DNA from: Aeromonadales bacterium
GTDB taxonomy: Bacteria > Pseudomonadota > Gammaproteobacteria > Enterobacterales > Aeromonadaceae
DNA length: 64,000 nucleotides
NCBI GenBank assembly: GCA_012518835.1
Contig: JAAYRH010000029.1
Location: 1-64,000 of the forward strand
Direction of reading: 5' to 3'
In this document: positions 49,484-58,192 of the stretch, in pieces
How positions within the stretch are numbered: position 1 is the first letter of the stretch
Layout: each line of letters opens with the position of its first letter
Position numbers and translations under genes: made by a program
Notes under the pieces: model-generated
The model's database searches: none
Told to the model about the DNA's origin: nothing
Seen by the model: the letters and a program-made list of their open reading frames with translations, nothing else

Positions 49484-51358
49484 CTAGCTACGATTTGGCT
49501 GATAACGAAAACGCATAAACTTTTGCGCATTACTTAAGATTTGAAAAGCGTCTTTTAAATTACGCCGCTCAAAGTCTGACAGCTTATCGGGCACAATATT
49601 ATTATTAGGTGTTTCTCCGGCTTCTAAGGCCAAGGCTTGATGACGAATTCGTACCGTCGAAATAAACTCTAAAGCATCGCGCAAATCTGGCCCCCGCCCT
49701 TTAGGCAAAATGTTGGCTTCAATTACCTCATTTAATCGCTCAAAAGAGTTATGCGACTTAGCGCCAATCGCTAGCGCATGCACGCGGATCAAATCGGCAA
49801 GTGGCGCGGTTCCGCGGCGTTTTAAATTAATAGAGTTATTTTGTTTGCCATCTTGCTCCATCACAAAGCCTTTAAAAAAACCTAATGGTGGCGTACGGCG
49901 CAACGCATTACGCGCCATGCTAGCAATAAAGCGTGGGCTTCTTTTAGCACGCTGAGCAATAAATTTATTGAGCTGCGCCGCCCAGTGGGTCTGACCATAG
50001 ACACCGTCTAAATCAAAAAAGATCGAGCTATTTAATAAACCTTGAGCGCTAGGGTTGTCTATCCAATCAGCAAAGCATAACTCCCACTCTCGACGAGTCT
50101 TTTGCCACTGTTTATTGGTGGCCATAATATCGCCAGTGCAATAAGAATAACCACAGGCAGCTAAACCATCGCATACCCGCTTAGCGAGCGCGGCAAAGTA
50201 ATCTCCGTGTAAGTGGGCGTCATAGCTATTATCCAAGATCAAGGCATTGTCTTGATCCGTCACAATTAGCTGCTCATCCCGTGCCATTGAGCCTAGCGCT
50301 AAAAAGCAATAAGGCACCGGGGGAAGACCTAACTCTATTTCTGCCAGCTCTAATAAGCGCTGTTTAAAACTGCGTCCAATGCCTGCCATTGCCGTGCCTA
50401 TCATATGGGAGTTAGCATCTTCATTCACCATGCGCACAAAGCAGGCCTTTACATCTTCAGCAATCGCCACTAATTCTGTTAGGTTTTGTGCTTTAAAAAT
50501 ATGGCGCACCACAAATAAACTATTACGTGACTCATGGCGCATCACATCCGACAGCGCCACCACCCCAATGGGTTTGCCACGATGTAAGATAGGTAAATGA
50601 TGGAGGTCGTAGCGCAGCATGGTTAACATGGCTTCAAACACAAACTGATGACTTTCAAGGGTAATGGGGTCTTGTGACATCACCTCAGCGACGGCAGTTT
50701 CATTAGGCAGACTTTCTGCTAGCACTCGAGTACGTAAGTCTTGGTCGGTTAGCATGCCCGCCACCCGCTGGGGCCCAGCTGCATCGGCTTGCTCTTCCAA
50801 TACTAAAATAGAAGACACCGACTCTTCGGTCATTTTTTTGGCCGCCGCCAACACACTAGCAGACTGATGAATAATCACCGGTGCTCGGGTGATTAATTCG
50901 CGCACCGTGGACGTTAATAACTCATCGGTACGCCCTTGACGAGAAACCGCTTGGCGCAAGCGGGTTTTGTCTTCCACCTCAACAAAGTCAGCAAACGACT
51001 CCGACTGTTCATATAGCTGATTAAACACCGCCTCTGGTAAACAATACAGCAAGGTATCTTCGGTAGCGGTCGCGGTAATTCGCACCCGATTATTCATTAG
51101 CAGCCCCATTTGTCCAAATAGGCTGCCCTCGCCTAAGCGATTGTGTAACTCACCATTGCGCCGATAGGTTTCTACTACCCCAGAGCGAATCATATATAAG
51201 TCATAAATCGCATCGCCATACTTTAAAATGGCAGTATCGGCGCGGTGGTAAGCAATTTCTACTTGCATAGCAATCGTGGCCAGCGTGTCCTCATCTAAGG
51301 TATTAAAAGGCGCAAAGCGGCGAATAAACCCTAATACTTCCAGCTGTTCGGCTTCCAT
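49484..51358 (-). CDS. Cyclic-nucleotide/CBS/DUF294 putative nucleotidyltransferase
   Basis: The 624-residue protein contains a cNMP-binding domain (about 15-130, AILKYGDAIYDLYMIRSGVVE), two CBS repeats (about 160-285, MLTDQDLRTRVLAESL; GVVALSDVMRHE), a DUF294 nucleotidyltransferase-like domain (about 300-470, CFLALGSMARDEQLIVTDQDNALI, with GS and the DQDN acids) and a helical C-terminal substrate domain. It resembles GlnD-type transferases, but the target is unknown. Start 51358 has GGAG eight bases upstream. Its coupling with a DEDDh exonuclease suggests a nucleotide- or energy-controlled nucleic acid task. Confidence 0.87.
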   Translation of the reverse strand: MEAEQLEVLGFIRRFAPFNTLDEDTLATIAMQVEIAYHRADTAILKYGDAIYDLYMIRSGVVETYRRNGELHNRLGEGSLFGQMGLLMNNRVRITATATEDTLLYCLPEAVFNQLYEQSESFADFVEVEDKTRLRQAVSRQGRTDELLTSTVRELITRAPVIIHQSASVLAAAKKMTEESVSSILVLEEQADAAGPQRVAGMLTDQDLRTRVLAESLPNETAVAEVMSQDPITLESHQFVFEAMLTMLRYDLHHLPILHRGKPIGVVALSDVMRHESRNSLFVVRHIFKAQNLTELVAIAEDVKACFVRMVNEDANSHMIGTAMAGIGRSFKQRLLELAEIELGLPPVPYCFLALGSMARDEQLIVTDQDNALILDNSYDAHLHGDYFAALAKRVCDGLAACGYSYCTGDIMATNKQWQKTRREWELCFADWIDNPSAQGLLNSSIFFDLDGVYGQTHWAAQLNKFIAQRAKRSPRFIASMARNALRRTPPLGFFKGFVMEQDGKQNNSINLKRRGTAPLADLIRVHALAIGAKSHNSFERLNEVIEANILPKGRGPDLRDALEFISTVRIRHQALALEAGETPNNNIVPDKLSDFERRNLKDAFQILSNAQKFMRFRYQPNRS

Positions 51359-51373
51359 AGGCTGACTCCGATA

Positions 51374-51409
51374 ATAAAAAACGCCCAATACCTAGCAGAT
51401 ATTGGGCGC
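51374..51409 (-). terminator. Terminator of the BCCT transporter gene
   Basis: CGCCCAAT (51382-51389) pairs with ATTGGGCG (51401-51408) around an 11-base loop, followed on the minus strand by TTTTTTATTAT. It lies just before the DUF294 start. Confidence 0.8.
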
Positions 51410-51429
51410 AGTAGGACTAACAGAATTAA

Positions 51430-53067
51430 TTAGCCTTCGCGTGGCTCAGACATTAAGCCTTTAATGAGCGAGATACACGACACCAATAACACAATAGCAA
51501 ACGGGAAGCCCGTCGACACCGCCATGGCTTGCAAGGCAGCTAAGCCACCACCTAGCATCAATGCCACTGCCACTAAGCCTTCAAAGCTACACCAAAAAAT
51601 ACGCTGGGGACGAGGAGAGTTTACTTTACCGCCTGAGGCAATAGTGTCGATCACTAACGAGCCCGAGTCTGATGAAGTAACAAAGAACACCACCACCAAA
51701 ATAATCCCAATAAAAGAGGTGATGTGTGCCCACGGCATGGCATCTAACATCACAAACAATTGCAGCTCTACTGCAGAGTCAGCAACGATTTGGCGCCCTT
51801 TACTCACCACCTGATCGATGGCGGTGGTACCAAAAGCAGTCATCCAAAACACACACGCCGTAGAAGGCACAATGAGCACTGAGATTAAAAACTCTCGTAC
51901 CGTGCGCCCTCGTGATACCCGAGCAATAAACATGCCCACAAAAGGTGACCAAGAGATCCACCACGCCCAATAAAAGGCGGTCCAGCCTTCAATGTAGTTT
52001 TTATCTTCTCGACCAAAGGGCATCGCCAGCTCAGGAAGATGCTGAAAGTAAGCGCCCAAGTTTAAGAAAAAGCCGCTTAAAATCATCAAGGTTGGACCAA
52101 TGATAATAATAAACAGCAATAATAATGCCGCCAATACCATGTTAATTTCAGACAGTCGTTTTACACCGGCATCTAAACCAGCAATCACCGAGATAGTCGC
52201 GATGGCAGTAATAATAACGACCAACACAATTTCCGTCGTGGTGCCGGTGGGCACATCAAATAAGAAATTGAGGCCAGCACTGGCTTGAGCAGCACCAAAG
52301 CCTAATGAGGTTGCCAAGCCAAACATGGTGGCAATAATAGCTAAGATATCAATAACGTGACCCGGCCAACCCCAGATCCGTTCACCCAATAGTGGATAAA
52401 AAATCGAGCGTACCGTCAGCGGCAAACCTTTATTAAAAGAAAAAATCGCCAAGCCTAAAGCTAATACGGCATAAATGGCCCAAGGGTGTAATGCCCAGTG
52501 GTAAATAGTGGCCGCCATTCCCAGTCGGGTCGAGGCTTCCACATCACCTATGGCACCTGCAAGCGGTGCCCAGTCAGTGCGCAAGCCGTCGGCCATGGTG
52601 ATCCCCTCAAACGAGGTACCAAAATGAGACAAGGGCTCTGATACACCATAGAACATCAGTCCGATCCCCATACCGGCGGCAAATAACATAGAAAACCAGC
52701 CAACATAGGTAAAGTCGGGCGTAGCCTTAGTGCCCCCAATACGCACCCGCCCTAGGGGCGAGACTATTAACCCTAAACACACCAGCACAAAAATATTACC
52801 GGCGCTCATAAAGAACCAAGCTAAGGTACTGGATAACCAATCACGCATCCCTTCAAAAATAGGGGCCACCTGATTTTGAAAAGCCAGGGTTAGAAAGACA
52901 AAAATAACAATCGCCAATCCCGAAACCAAAAATACCCGGTTATGTATATCTAATCCAAATGGACCAATTTGCAGCGCAATATTATCTTGTCCTACCTGAT
53001 AGTCGGTATCAATGGGATTAACCTTTCCCTCCGGTGCTATCACATCGTTATTGTCTGGCTCTGACAT
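51430..53067 (-). CDS. BCCT-family betaine/choline/carnitine transporter
   Basis: The 545-residue protein has 12 membrane spans and the BCCT signatures AAGMGIGLMFYGVSEPLSHF and WTAFYWAWWISWSPFVGMFIARVSRGRTVREF, with the aromatic box in TM8. The latter fits sodium- or proton-coupled uptake of quaternary amines such as glycine betaine, used for osmotic protection. The C-terminal regulatory extension of BetP is absent. AGGGAG precedes the ATG. Substrate cannot be fixed from sequence. It stands upstream of the DUF294 gene but is separated from it by a terminator. Confidence 0.9.
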   Translation of the reverse strand: MSEPDNNDVIAPEGKVNPIDTDYQVGQDNIALQIGPFGLDIHNRVFLVSGLAIVIFVFLTLAFQNQVAPIFEGMRDWLSSTLAWFFMSAGNIFVLVCLGLIVSPLGRVRIGGTKATPDFTYVGWFSMLFAAGMGIGLMFYGVSEPLSHFGTSFEGITMADGLRTDWAPLAGAIGDVEASTRLGMAATIYHWALHPWAIYAVLALGLAIFSFNKGLPLTVRSIFYPLLGERIWGWPGHVIDILAIIATMFGLATSLGFGAAQASAGLNFLFDVPTGTTTEIVLVVIITAIATISVIAGLDAGVKRLSEINMVLAALLLLFIIIIGPTLMILSGFFLNLGAYFQHLPELAMPFGREDKNYIEGWTAFYWAWWISWSPFVGMFIARVSRGRTVREFLISVLIVPSTACVFWMTAFGTTAIDQVVSKGRQIVADSAVELQLFVMLDAMPWAHITSFIGIILVVVFFVTSSDSGSLVIDTIASGGKVNSPRPQRIFWCSFEGLVAVALMLGGGLAALQAMAVSTGFPFAIVLLVSCISLIKGLMSEPREG

Positions 53068-53302
53068 GTTTGCTCCCTCGCTTTCATTTTATTATTGATG
53101 CACCCTAACATAAAACATATACACAAACCGCGGCCTCCTTGGCTAACTGGCGCATAAAACAACAAAGCGTTAATAACTTGCTATGGTGCTACAGCACTTG
53201 CCATCATCGCGATAACATGGTGACCATAACTGGCTATCTTTTGTATTACTTCAATGCATAATGCGCCGCTTAAAATTAACTTATCTTAAGGAATGCTTGA
53301 CG

Positions 53303-53605
53303 ATGAATACTCTACAGCTCGCCCTCCATGCCCCCTGCCCGCAAGCTTTTAGTCGGGCTCTGGCTAATGTAAGCAACCTGCTACGAGACTACCCTAGCGC
53401 TCAAATAGAGCTAGTCGTTAATAGCGCCGCCCTGCCTGAGGCCCTGAAAATTAGTGATGGCGACATTATTAAACGATTAGTACTGTGCCAAAATAGTTTA
53501 AATGCCCAGCAACTAACCGCTCCTAGCCACTTTTCGGTGGTACCTGCGGCGATTGTGCATTTAGCCCAGCGCCAGCAACAAGGCTGGAGCTATGTGCGCG
53601 CTTAA
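53303..53605 (+). CDS. Small DsrE-like protein (COG1416 type)
   Basis: A 100-residue protein of DsrE-like alpha/beta pattern: LQLALHAPCPQAFSRALANVSNLLR, AQIELVVNSAALP, and LVLCQNSLNAQQL, followed by the V-P-A-A-I-V-HLAQRQQQGWSYVR end typical of small COG1416 proteins. The cysteine in VLCQNS sits where DsrE proteins have a functional cysteine. TAAGGA precedes the ATG at 53303; the frame is open a further 42 bp upstream without support. Function unknown, perhaps sulfur transfer. Confidence 0.7.
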   Translation: MNTLQLALHAPCPQAFSRALANVSNLLRDYPSAQIELVVNSAALPEALKISDGDIIKRLVLCQNSLNAQQLTAPSHFSVVPAAIVHLAQRQQQGWSYVRA

Positions 53606-53724
53606 AGGGTTTTTGATTGATATTATGCCAGGCCACCAGCAAAATAATGGCCTTTGCTAGTACTGTCGGCTAGATACCTTACTAAGCGACGATATTCTTA
53701 CTTTATTTTATATGTGGAGATTGC

Positions 53725-54954
53725 ATGTCCGTTACCCGTCAGATCTTAGTGGCTTTAGTACTGGGTATTATTATTGGTCTGGCGCTAAATACGGGAGCTG
53801 AACTACTGCCAGCAGGCAGTGTGCTCTGGTTAGACACCTATTTACTAACTCCGATTGGTAAAATATTTCTGCGGCTACTGCAGTTTGTCGTGGTACCGAT
53901 GGTATTTGGCGCCTTGGTATTAAGTCTAACCAGCCCCGATGCCAACAGCGGAGTCGGCCGTCATGCGAGCCAATTATTGATCAGTTATATCGTGACCAGT
54001 GCCGTCGCTTTGTTGATTGGTATTGGGGTTGCCTTGTGGTTAACGCCCGGTGTCGGGGCCGCCGGTTTAGTCGCTCAAGCGCCCAGTGCCCCTGCCGCTT
54101 CCAGTTTAAGTGATTGGTTGGTCGGTTTAGTGCCCAGCAACCCCTTTACTGCCTTAGGAGGCGGCGACTTACTGCAAGTCATTATTGCCGCCGCCCTATT
54201 AGGCATGGCGATGCGCGCCTTGCCTAATGACAGTGCGCCCTTGCGCAGCGTGATCCACAGTGGTTATTTAGTGGTACTCAAAGTGCTGGAATTTGTGCTT
54301 AAACTGGCCCCCATTGGTGTTTTTGCACTGATTACCTCGGTGATTGCGACTCAAGGGCTAGACCTACTGATCCGATTAGGCATGTATGTGGCGGGCCTTA
54401 CCTTAGCGCTGGGCTTAATGGCAGCGTTTTACTTGTTATTACTCGGGATCTTAGGCGCGCGCCCGCTAGACTTTATTAAGTCCTTTGGTCAGAGCTTAAG
54501 TTTTGCCTTTGGTACGGCCAGCTCCGGCGCTACCTTACCACTGGCCATTGGTAATGCACGTAGTTATGGCATGAGTGGCACTATCGCCAGCTTCGCCCTG
54601 CCCTTTGGTACCGCCCTTAAGCGCGACGGTGCCGCAGTATTACAAGGCTTTAATGCCTTGTTTGTGGCGCAGTTATTTAATATCGACATTACCACGTCTT
54701 TAGTATTAACGGTGTTTGCCACCGGTTTGTTAGTCAGTTTTTCTACTGCCGGCGTACCCGGCGCTGGGCTAGTAGCGATGACCACGGTATTAGGTGCCGC
54801 CGGCTTACCATTAGAAGGTGTGGCGGTAGTAGCAGGGGTAGATCGCTTTACTGACGGTCTACGCACCGCGCTTAACGTGATGGGCAACTGCGCCAATGCC
54901 GCCTTAATTGAGCGTCTTTCTTTAGGCCGCCCCACCACTAAGCCGCAAGCATAA
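53725..54954 (+). CDS. Dicarboxylate/amino acid:cation symporter (SLC1/DAACS)
   Basis: The 409-residue protein has the SLC1 hairpin motifs: FGTASSGATLPLAIGNA (HP1 serine-rich tip), FALPFGTALKRDGAAVLQGF (TM7 region), SFSTAGVPGAGLVAMTTVL (HP2) and VDRFTDGLRTALNVMGNCANA (TM8 with the Asp and Asn that bind substrate amino group and sodium). It is probably a sodium/proton-glutamate, aspartate, serine or C4-dicarboxylate carrier. GTGGAGA lies before the ATG. It is a single gene. Confidence 0.9.
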   Translation: MSVTRQILVALVLGIIIGLALNTGAELLPAGSVLWLDTYLLTPIGKIFLRLLQFVVVPMVFGALVLSLTSPDANSGVGRHASQLLISYIVTSAVALLIGIGVALWLTPGVGAAGLVAQAPSAPAASSLSDWLVGLVPSNPFTALGGGDLLQVIIAAALLGMAMRALPNDSAPLRSVIHSGYLVVLKVLEFVLKLAPIGVFALITSVIATQGLDLLIRLGMYVAGLTLALGLMAAFYLLLLGILGARPLDFIKSFGQSLSFAFGTASSGATLPLAIGNARSYGMSGTIASFALPFGTALKRDGAAVLQGFNALFVAQLFNIDITTSLVLTVFATGLLVSFSTAGVPGAGLVAMTTVLGAAGLPLEGVAVVAGVDRFTDGLRTALNVMGNCANAALIERLSLGRPTTKPQA

Positions 54955-55001
54955 TTAAATTAGTGAACTGCACTTATCTCGGCTCTGCCGAGCGCCCATA
55001 A

Positions 55002-55034
55002 AAAAATCCCTGAACGAACTTAGTTCGTTCAGGG
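55002..55034 (-). terminator. Terminator of yghU
   Basis: A perfect 12-base stem (55008-55019 with 55023-55034, CCCTGAACGAAC/GTTCGTTCAGGG) with a three-base loop is followed on the minus strand by ATTTTTTTATGG, 31 bp past the yghU stop. It may also weakly stop the convergent symporter transcript. Confidence 0.9.
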
Positions 55035-55064
55035 GTTAGCCATCGCTATTTTAAAAAGGGGTTA

Positions 55065-55931
55065 TTAAGCAAGCGGAGGTTGTTGCGCTAACACTTCATC
55101 AATATCTTGGGCGCTGTGGCGTGCTGGTAAAATTTCCCAAGGCTCACCCCAGGTACGATTTACAATACGGCCCCGCTGTACCGCAGGACGGGCGGCAATC
55201 TCTTTAGCCCAGCGCTGTACATGAGTATAAGTATCAACTTGCAAAAACGCTGCCGCTTCATACAAGTTACCTAATACTAGGTTGCCATACCAAGGCCAAG
55301 TGGCGATATCGGCAATACTATACTCATCACCGCCTAAATAAGGGCTCTCGGCTAAGCGTTTATCTAACACATCTAGCTGGCGCTTGGCTTCCATGGTAAA
55401 GCGGTCAATGGCGTATTTAATTTTCTCGGGTGCATAATGGTAAAAGTGACCAAAACCGCCCCCTAAATAAGGAGCCGAGCCCTGCAGCCAAAACAACCAG
55501 TTGAGGCTTTCGGTACGTGCTGCCACTTCTTTAGGTAAGAAGTGACCAAATTTCTCTGCCAAATACAACAAAATATGTCCCGACTCAAATACGCGGATCG
55601 GCGGGGTAACCGAAGTATCCCATAAAGCAGGGATCTTTGAGTTGGGGTTAACGTCAACAAAGCCGCTGGAAAACTGCTCGCCATCACCAATGTTAATCAG
55701 GTGAGCATCGTACTCTGCTGCCGTAATGCCTAACGCCAGTAATTCCTCCAATAAAATGGTGACTTTTTGCCCGTTAGGTGTGCCTAACGAATGCAGCTGT
55801 AATGGGTGATCCCCCACCGGCAAAGCTTCTTGATGAGTGGCTCCCGATATGGGTCGATTGGTTTTCGACCAGGTGCTTTCTTGCTGCTCTTTCGCGTCCC
55901 ACACCTTGGGGACTTGGTATTCACTACTCAT
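55065..55931 (-). CDS. yghU: Glutathione-dependent disulfide-bond oxidoreductase YghU
   Basis: YghU is a Nu-class glutathione-transferase-like protein with disulfide reductase activity using two glutathiones. The 288-residue product has an N-terminal extension, the thioredoxin-like domain (LHSLGTPNGQKVTILLEELL, DVNPNSKIPAL, RVFESGHILLYLAEKFG) and the helical domain with LNWLFWLQGSAPYLGGGFGHFYHYAPEK. The T-P-N triad near residue 51 replaces the usual Tyr/Ser/Cys as in YghU/YfcG. It stands alone. Confidence 0.93.
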   Translation of the reverse strand: MSSEYQVPKVWDAKEQQESTWSKTNRPISGATHQEALPVGDHPLQLHSLGTPNGQKVTILLEELLALGITAAEYDAHLINIGDGEQFSSGFVDVNPNSKIPALWDTSVTPPIRVFESGHILLYLAEKFGHFLPKEVAARTESLNWLFWLQGSAPYLGGGFGHFYHYAPEKIKYAIDRFTMEAKRQLDVLDKRLAESPYLGGDEYSIADIATWPWYGNLVLGNLYEAAAFLQVDTYTHVQRWAKEIAARPAVQRGRIVNRTWGEPWEILPARHSAQDIDEVLAQQPPLA

Positions 55932-56006
55932 ACCGTCTCCTATTCATGTAAAATTTAGTAAGATTAAACTGTTAGTTAACCTACGATACACATTTTAGGA
56001 TGCCTT

Positions 56007-56294
56007 ATGAATAGCAAACAATTTAATGCTTCTCTTAATCAAGCCTCGCCACCGGCGGGGTTATCGGCCCCGCTCACGGCATTATGGCTGGCGGCTAATG
56101 ACCAATGGGAAGCAGCGCACGATCAAGTACGCGATAACACCGACCAGCCCTCGGCTTGGGTACACGCTTACTTGCACCATGTAGAAGGGGTACTGTGGAA
56201 TGCCGATTATTGGTATGGCCGTGCTCAGAAAAAGCGCCCCCATTGCACTGTAGAAGAAGAATGGTCGCAGATAGTGAGCGCCTTATTAGACTGA
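56007..56294 (+). CDS. Conserved small protein, unknown function (His/Trp-rich)
   Basis: The 95-residue protein has the pattern LTALWLAANDQWEAAHDQVRDN followed by AWVHAYLHHVEGVLWNADYWY and RAQKKRP. The string W..AHDQV...WVHAYLH..EGD..NA.YWY..A is one I know from a widespread but unnamed family of about 95 residues in proteobacteria. It is soluble and helical. TTTTAGGATGCC precedes the ATG. It is divergent from yghU and converges on the chemoreceptor. Confidence 0.75.
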   Translation: MNSKQFNASLNQASPPAGLSAPLTALWLAANDQWEAAHDQVRDNTDQPSAWVHAYLHHVEGVLWNADYWYGRAQKKRPHCTVEEEWSQIVSALLD

Positions 56295-56313
56295 ACTTGT
56301 GACTCATTAATGA

Positions 56314-57402
56314 TTAAAGAGTCTGCATTTCATAAGCGAGCTCAGACAAAGCATTAGTTACTCGCAAACTGGACTGCTCCATTCGATTTAAGCAGTCCAG
56401 TCCCGCTTGTTGTTTCCCTTCACTAAAAGCGCGTAGCGCTTGAGCGCCCTCTTCGTGTAAGGCTTTATGACTGGCTTCAATCACTTTAAAAGCGTTTAAA
56501 TGACTATAGAGCTGGGCCCCTCGCCCTTGGTAATACCATTCACCTAGACGACAGGTATTATAAGTGGTGACGGGATCAACAAATGACTTGCTTTCAATGC
56601 GCTGGTAAATATTATTTTTCCACAAGGCATGATCAAGCTTAACTCCCTCCAAAAAAGCCGTAGAGGCATTATGTCTAATCACGTTACGCATACTGTCTGC
56701 ATGACGCATCACTTCTTTTGTTACCTCGTCAATTTGTTGGGACGCCGCCGCGATTTCCTCTGTGCTTTCTAAAGATTGCACCACAATGCTATTAATCGCT
56801 TTGCTTTGCTCTAGGACTTGCTGCACCAAACCATTAATATTGCTGCTCGCTTCGTGTGCTTTACTCGCTAAATTACGTACTTCATCGGCTACTACAGCAA
56901 AGCCTCGTCCTTGCTCACCTGCCCGCGCCGCTTCAATGGCCGCATTTAACGCTAATAGGTTCGTTTGCTCCGATATTTCTTGGATCACTGACACAAAGTT
57001 ACTAATTTGACCCGCGGTGTCGGTGAGAATTTCTGAACTTTTAGCACTATTACTGACTTCAGTATTAATTAATGCAGAACGCCGCTTTAAGTTATCAGTC
57101 GCTTGGTAGGTATGGGCAAATACTTCTTCCATGGCGACTAGCTTTTCTTGCTCTTCTAGCAAAGTTTCTGCATTAGACACCATACTTTCACGAATACTAC
57201 TTAGCATTTCTGAGCCTTGTAACAACACGCCCATGGTTTGCTCACATAGCTGCTGTGCGGCAGTTTGTGCTTTAACTTCCACGGTTAATGCTATTATTTC
57301 GTCTTGTTGGGCTGAGAGCTTCTTTTCATAATCAGCAACGGTGGCGGCTAATTGTTGCTCGAATACTTGTAACTGTTTTTTTGCTTTATTACCAAACATC
57401 AT
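56314..57402 (-). CDS. Soluble methyl-accepting chemotaxis protein with C-terminal CZB zinc-binding domain
   Basis: The 362-residue protein has no membrane span: an N-terminal coiled coil (about 5-60), the MCP signalling hairpin ([34 protein letters not shown], about 145-185) and a C-terminal chemoreceptor zinc-binding domain. The CZB pattern is present as [11 protein letters not shown] (His), [10 protein letters not shown] (Cys) and SHKALHEEG (His). CZB proteins have been linked to sensing zinc, hypochlorous acid or pH and to control of diguanylate cyclases. Start 57402 has GGGA just upstream; a TTG at 57417 or the next ATG at 57399 are alternatives. Confidence 0.9.
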   Translation of the reverse strand: MMFGNKAKKQLQVFEQQLAATVADYEKKLSAQQDEIIALTVEVKAQTAAQQLCEQTMGVLLQGSEMLSSIRESMVSNAETLLEEQEKLVAMEEVFAHTYQATDNLKRRSALINTEVSNSAKSSEILTDTAGQISNFVSVIQEISEQTNLLALNAAIEAARAGEQGRGFAVVADEVRNLASKAHEASSNINGLVQQVLEQSKAINSIVVQSLESTEEIAAASQQIDEVTKEVMRHADSMRNVIRHNASTAFLEGVKLDHALWKNNIYQRIESKSFVDPVTTYNTCRLGEWYYQGRGAQLYSHLNAFKVIEASHKALHEEGAQALRAFSEGKQQAGLDCLNRMEQSSLRVTNALSELAYEMQTL

Positions 57403-58192
57403 ATTCCCTATTAGCAAAATAAGATCTAGCGCTACACTTTTATGTAGTACGCCTGCTAAGTCATCTTTTTATTTAGCAGGCGGTATCCACTTTAATTCAG
57501 TATTACATTTGAGAATAAATGATGCTGGGTAAATAAGCATCTATTAAACATCTCAAAGAGAAAGGTTTTGTTATAAATATGCTGTGGGTCACTAAATATT
57601 AAGCTCTTTATTTCACCGTTAAACTTACTCGGCTGTTATTGAACACGTAATCGGTATTAACACTTCATTTCTTCGTAAAAACCATAACTTAAAGAGCGGA
57701 TCATATACACCCAAATCGGTTCGCCCACCACGCAAAAACCGCGTTCTTTTAAGTACTACCTTAAAAAATGAAGTGGAGTATGTCGCAAGCTTGCTTTTAA
57801 AAGCTCAAGGCAGCTGCGCCACGGAATCCACTGAACTCACGGAAAAATCAACATCTAAACAAACCAATACTGGGCAAGATCTTAGATAAAATAAGCTCTT
57901 TCCTTATTGCGCTGGACGACGACAATAACAGCGCTCACTCCAGCTGCCACTGTAGTGGAGCGGCCAGTTAACGAGCCGGCACTTCGCGTAAGGTGAGTAA
58001 TCGCTGATATTTCGCCTCTTTCGTTACCATATTGTTAAAGCATCCACTACCATAACGATTGGCGGTTAGGTTTGTTATTCTTAACGCAATGATACTTATA
58101 ACAATAAACTTAATACCCAGCCATTGCACAAATGTTAAATAGTAAATACAGTACATTAACGGGACTCGCACAGAAACCAATAGGATGACATT
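57403..58192. other. Long region without a recognisable gene upstream of the amine-oxidase operon
   Basis: These 790 bp carry no frame with a recognisable family, though two stretches look like old coding sequence. On the plus strand 57710-57889 reads open as PKSVRPPRKNRVLLSTTLKN and on to a TAA, without a start codon. On the minus strand 57968-58030 reads MVTKEAKYQRLLTLREVPAR-stop. The last 100 bp before 58193 are AT-rich and should contain the promoter of the operon. I saw no RNA gene or repeat. Confidence 0.4.
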
